NCBI GenBank assembly: GCA_019828545.1
Contig: JACVRA010000289.1
Span: 1 to 64,000 of the forward strand
Direction of reading: 5' to 3'
Length of the DNA stretch: 64,000 nucleotides
Source: Paracamarosporium sp. OC-R06-R3
Taxonomy: Eukaryota; Ascomycota; Dothideomycetes; Pleosporales; Didymosphaeriaceae
Shown here: piece after piece, positions 55,128-64,000 of the stretch
How positions within the stretch are numbered: position 1 is the stretch's first letter
Layout: each line of letters begins with the position of its first letter
Program-made: the position numbers and the translations under genes
The notes under the pieces: model-generated
Told to the model about the DNA's origin: nothing
The model's input: the letters and a program-made list of their open reading frames with translations, nothing else
Database searches by the model: none

Positions 55128-55963
55128 TTTGAAGAGAGTTATGCTGCAATGTGAGCAGAAGATGTTAGTTCAGGATTCGAGAGACGCGATGTGCAATTTA
55201 AATTGGGCTTGCTATTAGAAATGGTAGCATTGCGTGCTGGGAATGGTGTGCTTGTCAATCTGTCCGGCGATGACGTAACGGTCGGATGATGCGACCGGGC
55301 CGAATGGTGTTTAGTAAGAGTGTTTTCGATTATGTAGTGCGGAGCGTTGTCCGGAGACACTTGTTGAGAGTAGATGGGCTATCCAATCATGGAGTAATGG
55401 CAGTTGTTGCGCTTTTTGATTGGGTAGCTCGTGTGTTCTGAAAGAGTGACGGGTTCTGATTGGTGGCGAGAAGGTGCTCTTAGCACGTGATTTTCAGACG
55501 ATGGTTATTATCACACCCTGCGGAAGCGTTCATCATAAGATAGTAACTTATAGGAGAACCTGTGCTAAAAAGTCTACAGGACAGATATGGTAGGGATAAA
55601 TATTAGGTGAATTCCTTGTGAGTAGGCAATGATAGTTTTCTGTCACACTTTATACGAACTTGGCGATTTAAAGACCTTTTATTGTTCCTGAAGATCACAG
55701 CAGTATATAGCGAAGAGTTTCTTGAAGGCGTTGTGTATATCGCTATTCATAATAGTTCTTTGGATATACTCTGGAAATAATGTAAGAGTGTGAATCCAGA
55801 TCACATTCTTCAAGATTTCTGAGACCGCTTACGATCATATAAATACATGTCACTTCCCGATCACGTTTCGATTACATGCCTTCACAGCAAATTCAAAGCA
55901 CCATATATGCAATAGCCAACCCAAAACCTACTTGGTGGCCACAAACGATTATGCAACCCCACC
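55128..55963. other. Intergenic, divergent promoters
   Basis: 836 bp between the NAD(P)-binding protein and the RING-type gene. The right half is AT-rich. Short frames only. Confidence 0.5.
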
Positions 55964-56623
55964 ATGAACTACATCAACCCCCATCTACATTTCTGCGAAA
56001 ACCAAACGTTTCCGTGCCCCTGTCCCGCGCAAATCTTCAACCGGACTGTTGGGCGCTGGTATTGTGCTTATTGTACCTCTCGAAGTTATACCGCCCTTAA
56101 CCGCTGCTGCCATTGCAATCTTCCCGGGCGATGCGTCAACAAGGCTACTGGAGACTGGTACTGCGAAGAGCATGGACATCAGTGCGATATACTTGTTCCG
56201 CGCCCACTAGGTTGCGGCTGGCCCGCACGGAACTTGCCATGTTCTCAGCTCGCGCATATGCTCCACCACAGCGGACATTATATCTGCGATGACCACTTAA
56301 ATGAGATAATATTACGCCCAGGTACCATGGCATTTCGGTCAAGGCATTCACTGGCCAATACTGTTGACCTTCCTAACGGAAACGGATCTGCGCATACGCC
56401 AGTCGATGTTGACAGTGACCTGATCGATATAGATGGCTTCTCTACTGTTGTAGAAAGAGAGTGCCCTATCTGTCTTGAACCAAAACACAAATGGCGTCGC
56501 CTTACAGCATGCGGTCATGAGCTGTGCGAGGACTGCCTTCGAAAGCAGATGCACAGCTCATTTCACAATAGATTTTTGTGTCCTTTTGATCGAAGGCCAC
56601 TATTTGATTTAGCTTCAGGGTAA
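55964..56623 (+). CDS. RING-type zinc-binding protein with cysteine-rich N-terminus, 219 aa
   Basis: Single exon from ATG 55964. Residues 11-110 hold many paired cysteines and histidines (CENQTFPCPC, RWYCAYC, RCCHCNLPGRC, DWYCEEHGHQC), suggesting one or two extra zinc-binding modules. Residues 167-209 form a RING finger: C167, C170, C183, H185, C188, C191, C206 and, in the eighth position, D209 (CPFD) instead of Cys. C3HC3D-type RINGs with CPxD are known and can be active E3 ubiquitin ligases. The protein then ends within ten residues. The substrate and E2 are unknown. Start could be earlier only by ignoring stops. Coding is well supported by motifs. Confidence 0.75.
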   Translation: MNYINPHLHFCENQTFPCPCPAQIFNRTVGRWYCAYCTSRSYTALNRCCHCNLPGRCVNKATGDWYCEEHGHQCDILVPRPLGCGWPARNLPCSQLAHMLHHSGHYICDDHLNEIILRPGTMAFRSRHSLANTVDLPNGNGSAHTPVDVDSDLIDIDGFSTVVERECPICLEPKHKWRRLTACGHELCEDCLRKQMHSSFHNRFLCPFDRRPLFDLASG

Positions 56624-57373
56624 GGAGCGTTTACACGGAGGCATGGATAAACCTTGAATTTGAATCGTTCATTCGAGATTATCAATCCTCTTGAGAACAC
56701 TCGTGCACATTCTTTTACTTCCCCTACTATGTGTCTAGTTTCCTCTTTCACCTGACGCTGTCTCTCCAATGTATACTCATACAGTATAAACACTGTCTTG
56801 CCGGGCAGAACTACAGGTACCTTGAATTAAGAGTGAGATTATATCCACTACTTCCAAGATTTCTTGCTGAGACGCTAACCATGTACTCTCAAACGTATTT
56901 TGAGCGTTCTGAGTTTGTCCATCAACACAATCATATCTACTATCGCTCTCGCGCCTGATATGTGAATGACCTTATTTTGAAGAAACGTAGTGTCTATTCT
57001 ATAGAGCAAGACCATCAAGCCCTTACTCCTTCACAATATGTGTAAACGGCTTTACCTAATGCTTAGAGAGTTAACAAGATGCTAAAAAGGTATTACTGGG
57101 CTTATAGTTGTTATAGCGCGCAAATCCACAGATTATCGTCACCCTAGATGGTACTCCCAACCATAGTACTCTATAATCCCGAATAGGTATGATGACCATA
57201 CACATAGAAATAACTATCGCCTCATATATAGCCCGCACATAACCCGATATAAGGCAACAATGCTACCTATCATCCTTACCACTGGGTCTTCGTGTCCCCC
57301 GAATTGCCTGTCAACGCGCGTCATTCTATCAGAGCGTATGCTCCCAATCCAAAATATCATGGGAACCCAAAAT
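56624..57373. other. Intergenic, no gene seen
   Basis: 750 bp, AT-rich, short frames only. The 3' regions of convergent neighbours. Confidence 0.5.
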
Positions 57374-58879
57374 TCATGGTTTTTCTCGCAGCGAGTCATG
57401 GACTTTGCGCGCAGCGGCAATGCCAACAGTAGGTACTGTAGCTAAAAAACCGCCAAAGCATATCGGTATAACGACAAATGGGGCAATGAGCCCGCCTAAT
57501 ATCCCCATAGCTCCCGCTGTGTATATACCAAGGCTGAAACTGCCGGTCTGTAGAGCAGTACCTCCAATCATCCATGTCGCCATACCACCTATCATAGCCG
57601 TGGAATTCCACCCATTAGGGTCAATTTTGTTCCCCACACCGTCTAGAAGGTCTCGTGGCGCAGCGGGTAAGTTGTAAGTTGTATATGGCTTGCCTTTGTG
57701 CATCAAGCCATGTATTGGAAAAGGGCGAAGATCGTCCGGGAAATGCAGTGGCTCAACAACCGAAATGCGATACCAACCGGGAATCAGAAGATGTAGTACA
57801 GCATTCTTTCCGTTCTCATTATCCGTGCTCAGTTCCCGCCTGATATCCTGAAGTCTTTGGCAAGCAATATCGAGATCATCAAATATCGCACAAAAAGAAG
57901 TTGGGAGAGGCGTATTTCTGATCAGCATTCCAAATGCCGGGATCCAGTTCGTATCAGGATGATAGACGAAGTATCGATGATCGCCTTGCGTACCTTCTTC
58001 GATCTTCATTTCGACAAAGTCATAGACATGCCGAGCATGACCGTCCGGTCCCTCACTGCCTTGAGCTAGAAGGCTATTTCGATCATACATCTCTTCCCCG
58101 ATCTTTTCAACGCTTAGGCCAATCTTCTTTCGTGCCTCTACCCTTCGATATATCTAAATTGCATTTGCAATCCCTATATTCCGCATCCACTGGTTGTAAT
58201 CCATTCGATCTAGCATCGACCGCCCTATGGCTTGAGTACCGTCAATGTTCTTAGTCGCAGACTCATCATTATCCGCTCCGCCTTCATCGAGGTTTGTGAC
58301 TCTCGGAGTCTCGGTTCCCGTAAGAACTTGTATGATATTTCGTGTATTACCCTGGCCACTAATTATGTCTGCCGTGAGATTGTGGGTATCGGATTGTGAA
58401 GTTTCCAGTGTGACGTTCTTAAGTATTCCAAGCATTTGACTCGTGAAGAGAGCTTTGGGATAACCGCAGAGGGTTACAACCGCCGCTCCGATCTCAGGTA
58501 ACTATTTTGCAAGGTGTGGTAAGGCAGGTTTGATGATTTCCGTAACCTCCTTAGGAAATTTGACAAAGCCGTCGTGGAGAAGCTGGACGTAGGCTTCATG
58601 GAGAGGTAAGTCAGGATAACGGTCCTGCATGATTTGGTACAGTTCCTTCCATTCCACGGCAACCGCAGGATCAGTCATCTTGACTGGTTTTTCAAAGATA
58701 GGATATTGTCTAACCGCTGAGTGAGGATCGGAAAAGATGCATAGTACTGTTACAATTTGAGCCATGGTGGCAGGTCTCAGCCACTTCTGCTCAGGCACAT
58801 GCAGGGTGAAATTGAAATCTATCATGTAACAGTGTAAAAGATCGTACACAGCCGTATTCTGCGACAAGTTATCAATCAT
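57374..58879 (-). pseudogene. 502-codon frame interrupted by two TAG codons
   Basis: One minus-strand frame runs from ATG 58879 to the stop at 57374-57376, broken only by TAG at 58504-58502 and TAG at 58156-58154. Flanking sequence is protein-like throughout: EVTEIIKPALPHLAK before the first stop, LPEIGAAVVTLCGYPKALFT after it; DRMDYNQWMRNIGIANAI before the second, IYRRVEARKKIGLSVEKIGE after it. The C-terminal third has PGWYRISVVEPLHFPDDLRP and then two hydrophobic, glycine-rich segments (FSLGIYTAGAMGILGGLIAP and FVVIPICFGGFLA) that look membrane-inserting. Both stops are one C-to-T step from CAG. A 45-nt intron (GTTACG...AAATAG) could remove the first; none of suitable length removes the second. 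No family recognised. Confidence 0.6.
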
Positions 58880-59672
58880 CCTGATAGAATGACATTGATT
58901 GGGGATGATAATAGGAGGGGATAACCCCGCCGCATGCCTGCATAGATTACGCGCTACGCGCAGCTTTACGACTGGACGTGACTCAATACAAGGCTAACAG
59001 ATTCCCAGGCTTGGGAGTATAGCTCTACATGTTGAGGCAATAATACTGATTTAAAAATAGGCAGGAAATCCTATTCATCCTTGCATAAATACACGCTTAT
59101 ATAATGTAGATAAATCAAAAGCGTGTTTTATTAGTAGGCCAGGGGGAGGTTGTTGAGAGATAGTATAAGCATTTGACATACCAAAGTATCATGACAGTCA
59201 TGAAACAAGTGCGATGTTATCGTGCACTCAAGTCAAAGTACTTCTTTTGTTACCCTCCGGTGGCTTTTCTGTGGTTGTCCATGATGCTCCATTAGTCCAT
59301 GAAAGTGGTTCGCTGACTTTCGACCCCTTTGACGAAATCATTGCCTAGACAGCTTCAGGTTCACTGCTCCTCTCCGACCGACTAACGGTATAGCGGACAC
59401 TGTCGCAAACTAAGAGCAACATAAAGTTTAATAACGAAAACAGGAACCACTTCTGCATCCATCAATTACAAGACTATTGTCCCATGCTGAGTTCTCTGCT
59501 CAAAAGATTAGTCTTGATTCGCTCTGTTCGATACACAAGTTTTAGGACCCGCCTGATCACAGATAACGTCCTTACTAGTCTCATACATATGAACACTCAT
59601 GTAGAACTAGATACCAACCTATCTGAATTTCCCCCTCGACTCAAAATGCTTCCGATCAACCCCTCTCATCAC
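58880..59672. other. Intergenic, no gene seen
   Basis: 793 bp, AT-rich. The promoter of the TAG-interrupted gene lies at the left and the 3' region of the cysteine-rich secreted protein at the right. Confidence 0.5.
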
Positions 59673-60402
59673 TCAATACCCTCCCTGTCCCGCTGCACCT
59701 CTCTTCCATATCCCCGCCGTCTCAGTAACCCACTGCGTCCCACAACTCCCATCACATCTCCCCTTACACGTTCTATACTCGGTTGCCGTCGGCGTAATAC
59801 TGCACCCTGCTACTACACCTCCAGGTACAGTTGTCGTACCTGCAACCATAATCAGTTCCCTTCTACTTCACTTTACCTACTGTTAGTATCAAGGAATATT
59901 GCTTACTCAAGTATATACAATCCGGCGGCGGACAATGTAGATCGTCCTCAGGACAATGTCCCGAGACCGTGGTTGTGGTAGTGTAGCACGGCTTCGTCGA
60001 GTGCGGGATGGTGATCGTAGGTGTTGACGTTGTGGATAAACACGTTCCTGGACCAAGAGTTGATGTAAATGTCGAAGTCGCGCAGCCAGTTGGGCAAGCC
60101 GTTTCACACGGGAGGAGCGAGGATATGGTCGGTGTGGATGTGCATTCAGGGTTGTAACCAGGGACGGTGATGAAGACAGCTTCTACGCAATCCGGTACTG
60201 GACATGGGTGGTTGGGGTTTGGAGGTGGACAGTTGGAGTCTTTGAGATGGGTTGTTGCTGTGTAGCAAGGGCATGGGATGTAAGTTGGGATGAGGGCAGA
60301 GATTGTGCTGCGCTTGGTTAATTGGGGCGATTATAATCGAGTAATGAGGACGTACGATGTGAGGAAAGCTACGACAGCAATGTACTTAGATAAGAATGCC
60401 AT
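59673..60402 (-). CDS. Cysteine/threonine-rich secreted protein, 204 aa
   Basis: Exons 60402-60356, 60307-59907 and 59839-59673 join (introns GTACGT...GCGCAG, 48 bp; GTAAGC...GTTGCAG, 67 bp) to give 204 aa. The signal peptide is MAFLSKYIAVVAFLTSTISA. The mature part has about 20 cysteines and a loose internal duplication: PCPCYTATTH...NCPPPNPNHPCPVPDCVEAV resembles KPCYTTTTTVSGHC...LHCPPPDCIYL, each followed by a V-P-G...C-S/T-x-T-P-T segment. The end is CKGRCDGSCGTQWVTETAGI then WKRGAAGQGGY. Thr/Ser density suggests O-glycosylation. An extracellular or wall-bound role, possibly effector-like, is inferred; no family recognised. The plus-strand frame 59484-59981 overlapping it is a shadow. Confidence 0.8.
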
Positions 60403-61227
60403 CGTGCTTTGACACGGCGAGAAAACAAATGATGTTCTGATGCGTTACAGTTCTTCATGAGATAGGATGGCGCAAGACGCAATAATATTTACACTCTGCG
60501 CTTTTGGCTTCTCGTGTTCTACTCCTCTCCGATAAGCCTCCCAGTAGTGACGTGATGTGTTTTCTCTCGAAAATATCCCTCTAGAATGCTTACTGTACTG
60601 GAATGAGCGGCGCGTGTAACCTCGTATCCTTAATCACAAGGGTTTCACGAACATAATCTAAATATAGGGCAACTGTAACGTCCACCAACTCAATGCAGGT
60701 GGTTTTCAATATCGGCGTGTCCAAGAACATACTCCACATGATATAGTAAAGGATTTTCAATGCTATCGATGATAGTAATCCTTTGTGTACGCTTCGTGCG
60801 CTTCATGTGGTTGGGCGACCTATCGTGCAAGTGTATCTTCGTATATGCTCTTGGCTTCCTAAACGAATGGTCTTGTGGTCGTATGTGCCTACATACACGA
60901 ACAATCAATAGATCCTGCATCGCCCTACCATATTCGACAGTTAAAGGCGGTGAACAGGGGTGGGAGAACATGGATGTTACCATCTCCTTACATGCCGAGT
61001 CAAAATGTTGGTCAACCCAAGAGACACCAAGGCACATTTCGCGAATTCCTTGTTTAGATACCATTCTGGGATAGCAGCAGACTACGGTGAAATTGATATA
61101 GTAATAAAATCCCGTGTCAACATGGCTGCGAAGGAAAGCTGATACTCAAGATGGTCTGCCGACCAAACACCATCAATGCTGGGTATGGTACACATGTTTA
61201 CATATTTTTACAACGACCACTACTTTC
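60403..61227. other. Intergenic, no gene seen
   Basis: 825 bp between the secreted protein start and the uS12m stop. A 124-codon minus frame (61064-60690) and the plus frame opposite it show no motif. No gene supported. Confidence 0.5.
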
Positions 61228-61871
61228 TTATGCCGCCTTTGGCTTCTTGGTTCCATATTTCGATCTTGACGTGATTCGATTTCCAACACCACCCTAAGTT
61301 GTGTTAGCAACGAGTCTCCTGAACTAAAAAATAACCTTACCAGGTCAAGCGCTCCTCTCACCAAGTGATATTTCACACCTGGACAATCCTGCGCTCTGCC
61401 GCCTCGTACCATAACGACTGAATGTTGCTGCACATTGTGACCTGTTTCCTTCGTCAGCCGCCATCTCTTCATTCCCCAATCCACTCCCAATCTCAATCAA
61501 GAAAACGCACCTTCGCCCGGTATGTACGCCGTAATAACCTTCCCACTGCTTAACCTCACTCTTGCAATCTTCCTCTCTCCCGAATTAGGCTTCTTCGGCT
61601 TCGTCGTGCCGACCTTCAAGCACACGCCCTTCAATTCTGGTCTACCAGCCAGCTGCGGCGATCGCAGCTTTCGTGCTTTCTGTGCTGTTCGTCCATTTCG
61701 CAGCACCTGGATTAAGGTGCATTTGTTCGCGCGCGAGGCGGGCAGGGGTTGGAAGGCCGAAGATTTTGGGATTGAGCTAGCGAATGAGGGTCGGAGTGGC
61801 TGCGCAGGTGCGAGAGAGGTTCTGAAGATGACGGACGGCCGGACAATGCGGCGGAGGAATTGTACTGGCAT
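61228..61871 (-). CDS. MRPS12: Mitochondrial small-subunit ribosomal protein uS12m
   Basis: Exons 61871-61511, 61441-61341 and 61293-61228 join (introns GTGCGT...AAACAG, 69 bp; GTAAGG...ACTTAG, 47 bp) to give 175 aa. The N-terminal 45 residues ([20 protein letters not shown]) are basic and hydroxylated, as in a mitochondrial targeting sequence; an in-frame upstream ATG (61970) would only lengthen this. The S12 fold follows: [20 protein letters not shown], then [20 protein letters not shown] (decoding-site loop), [20 protein letters not shown] and the [15 protein letters not shown] signature. The C-terminus is [20 protein letters not shown]. It acts at the ribosomal decoding centre in mitochondria. 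Intact. Confidence 0.95.
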
Positions 61872-62491
61872 GGCGGCGATGGCGTTGGCGATGGTGTTGC
61901 GCGTTGTCGAAAAGTTTGGGGAAGCTGCGATGGGATGGCTTGGCACGTGGTCTGTGCAGCGGATATTCATCGCCTTTGCGCTCCAATCTACTGAGAAATA
62001 CTACGCCAAGCCAACTTCGTCTTCGGATTTGCTTGCTGTAGTCATTCGTTCGCGTGCTATTAAACCCTCTGTAGAGATAGTGCTTAGGCATTAGCGTCCG
62101 TCCGTGGATTACGTGTATGCGGCGTACGCCTTTTTAAGGCAACAACATTGTTCATCTTGAGCCAATGCTCCTTCTCGAGACAGATTGTATTATCCGCTTG
62201 TTTTCTGACATTCTTATTATCGAAGGTATCTGTCATAGCACCCAATAGTCAGGAGCAGTGGTTACAGGGTGCCCACCTACCGATCTCGTCGAACACACAT
62301 ACAGTAGTATTGTTTGCTTCCACAGTCTTCGATACTTGCATCCACTCACTCGCTTATCTTATAAACTATACCTTAGCTTGTCGGAGCTGCATATTAACCA
62401 ACGTTCACTTGCAGGTGCGATATACCACCTCACCTCCTATCAAGAACTCTGGGCATCTAACAAACCCTTAGATCCACGCTCCTCGACAATT
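61872..62491. other. Divergent promoter region
   Basis: 620 bp between uS12m and the F-box-like gene. The plus frame is open upstream of 62492 from about 62258 but without coding character. No separate gene. Confidence 0.5.
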
Positions 62492-63385
62492 ATGGATGGA
62501 CCACAGCATTCAGCGTCTGCTTTTCGCATGGATCTTCTTCTTCGACTACCTAGAGAACTTCGAGACAAGATCATTGCCAATGCCGTAGAGCTTCCAGAAG
62601 CCATCCGGTTTAAACTACCTGTGTTGCAGCATTTCCCACCGATCTTACGAGGAGATGCCGGCTTGTTTATCGAAACGTTGGAGGCATTCTATCAAGTCAA
62701 TGCCTTTGTGTTCAACTTGGAAGAGCTAGCAGACGTTCCTGGAAAGCTCAAAGACTACATGCGTAAGATCGTAATCAACTGCTCTGAACATGTCCCTAGC
62801 GATGAACCCTTAGATGGCGAGCGTCTGGAAGAGTGGGAGAGGGCATACCGGGAACTTCCTACTCGGATATTGTGGGAGCGACTGCTAGAGTTCCCCCACC
62901 TACAATTCCTCACCGTCCGCATGCAGAAGATGGAAGACACCGCGCTCATTACGGCCGATTTCGGACCGATACTGTACACCTTACGTGCGAAGAAGCCGCA
63001 GATCAAGATCGAGTTCTACTTATCATTCGACGACCTCCTCCGGAACTATTGGTACGATCCGTATTGGGACCTGTGGACTAATGCAGCTGATGGACCGACG
63101 ACACCGTTGACTTACCAACCGATGGGATTCGTCGATTTGAGCGAGCTAATTGCACCTGCCACCCAAGAGGACCATGACTACGTCCACGAGTACCTACCTG
63201 ATTACATTGACATGACAAAATCACCGCCTCACCGGAGCATTAGGGAGGGTCTGTTGAGTCAGTCTGTAGGGGATCGTCGCATGTTAGGGAAGTATTATGC
63301 AGCCAAGGAGCCTGAGTTGCTACGATACCACATGCAAGAGCATTTCAAAGTATATCAGGAGCAAGCAAGAAGCGAAGACGCTTAG
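62492..63385 (+). CDS. F-box-like hypothetical protein, 297 aa
   Basis: Single exon from ATG 62492 to TAG 63383-63385. The ATG is chosen because the recognisable domain follows at once and the open frame upstream is non-coding in character. Residues 13-40 (MDLLLRLPRELRDKIIANAV) start like the short F-box-type N-terminus common in dothideomycete orphan families. The rest is mixed alpha/beta with KIVINCSEHVPSDE and LEFPHLQFLTVRMQKMEDTA, ending acidic. An SCF-type role is possible but not shown, since the F-box match is partial. Intact, no introns. Confidence 0.65.
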   Translation: MDGPQHSASAFRMDLLLRLPRELRDKIIANAVELPEAIRFKLPVLQHFPPILRGDAGLFIETLEAFYQVNAFVFNLEELADVPGKLKDYMRKIVINCSEHVPSDEPLDGERLEEWERAYRELPTRILWERLLEFPHLQFLTVRMQKMEDTALITADFGPILYTLRAKKPQIKIEFYLSFDDLLRNYWYDPYWDLWTNAADGPTTPLTYQPMGFVDLSELIAPATQEDHDYVHEYLPDYIDMTKSPPHRSIREGLLSQSVGDRRMLGKYYAAKEPELLRYHMQEHFKVYQEQARSEDA

Positions 63386-64000
63386 GTACAAGCTCTCATG
63401 AAAATACATTGTGTGGATTCCCGCTATTGTATCCCGTACCAAAATAATCTCTTCCAAACGTAGCACCGGCACCAGGGGTGAGCTAATTATTGCGATATCG
63501 TATCAGCAAATCCCACTGCCTGAATGCCTTCAAGTACCCGACGACTAATTAATTGTATAAATGTATAAGCACTTGAAAACGATTTGCCTACAATAAAAAG
63601 AGCCTCTAGAGTGCATTCGTTATTCATGAGATGATGTGATTATATCATGTCGCAACTATCAGCCTACTATCTAGTGTTGGGCATGTCAGTCTAGCCATAC
63701 TACTCTTCGTATCGTTTCTGTCCATTTCTCCATTATGAATGAGTCGTCCGCTCACACTCATTGCGATGCTTTGTTCGAAGAACAAGATCATGTCAAGACA
63801 TGTACGCCCAAATTTTTTTTTTTTCAGCCTGGCAGTATGGTGATGGCTCTGAGGGCCGTCTTGCCTGTACTGTTAATCTGGAACTAATAGGATCGACACG
63901 AGGAAGGTAGATAGGCAAGCAATTGTTCGATAGTACATCTCACGGCAGAAAGCAGAGGCATGTGTCACACTAACGATGCGCACCTCATAGAAAACCTCGT
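63386..64000. other. Intergenic, window end
   Basis: 615 bp after the F-box-like gene. AT-rich, with a run of 12 T at 63813-63824. No gene seen. Confidence 0.5.

Noticed and set aside
57645..57720. tRNA-like A-box TGGCGCAGCGGG
   Set aside because: The A-box consensus matches, but no B-box (GGTTCGANTCC) or cloverleaf follows, and the segment is coding on the minus strand of the TAG-interrupted frame.
59484..59981. 165-codon plus-strand frame
   Set aside because: Antisense to the spliced, signal-peptide-bearing secreted protein gene, which explains the sequence better.
1..64000. CRISPR arrays, bacterial operons, rRNA or tRNA genes
   Set aside because: No regularly spaced repeats, no ribosome-binding-site-led operons and no rRNA or tRNA cloverleaf seen; the gene structure is that of a fungal nuclear genome.

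Overview
The window is nuclear DNA of a filamentous ascomycete (Pezizomycotina), most likely a dothideomycete. The evidence is short GT-AG introns of about 47-90 bp with CTNAC-like branch points, Zn2Cys6 and GATA regulators, fungal-only gene families, an F-box/secreted-protein accessory gene set, and nonsense changes of the C-to-T type in dispensable genes, as expected from repeat-induced point mutation (RIP). Species cannot be fixed from the sequence alone.

Layout. (1) 1-13.0 kb is an accessory, decayed segment. It holds an AT-rich flank with small repeats, a broken secreted-protein remnant, an ankyrin gene cut by one in-frame TAA, a GNAT acetyltransferase with three in-frame stops, a TauD/TfdA-type dioxygenase pseudogene, a Zn2Cys6 regulator that looks frameshifted, and a 60-bp repeat shared by two loci 7.4 kb apart. 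(2) 13.0-18.5 kb holds an intact F-box protein and two secreted proteins: one of 278 aa, and one lysine-rich with a (KKPT)7 array. (3) 19.6-25 kb holds the iron/siderophore GATA repressor sreA, the Golgi protein TVP15 (with a 15-nt microexon) and a 316-aa unknown. (4) 25-29.4 kb is AT-rich and carries one intact cytochrome P450 and one P450 pseudogene. (5) 29.8-38.5 kb is core: RPN1 and RIO2 diverging from one promoter, two small unknown genes, and a two-RRM RNA-binding protein. (6) 38.5-42.1 kb has no gene I can support. (7) 42.1-55.1 kb is core: NADPH-cytochrome P450 reductase diverging from the very large TAO3/MOR2/PAG1 morphogenesis gene, then an NAD(P)-binding protein. (8) 55.9-60.4 kb is accessory: a RING-type protein, a 502-codon reading frame cut by two TAG codons, and a cysteine-rich secreted protein. 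(9) 61.2-63.4 kb holds mitochondrial ribosomal protein uS12m and an F-box-like unknown.

How the genes relate. No gene cluster for one pathway is evident. The P450 depends on a reductase such as the one at 42 kb. SreA normally controls siderophore and iron-uptake genes, none of which lie here. The strongest window-wide pattern is compartmental: housekeeping genes are intact, while accessory genes at both ends carry stops that are all explained by C-to-T (or G-to-A) transitions. Intron coordinates were worked out by hand from splice signals and reading-frame continuity.
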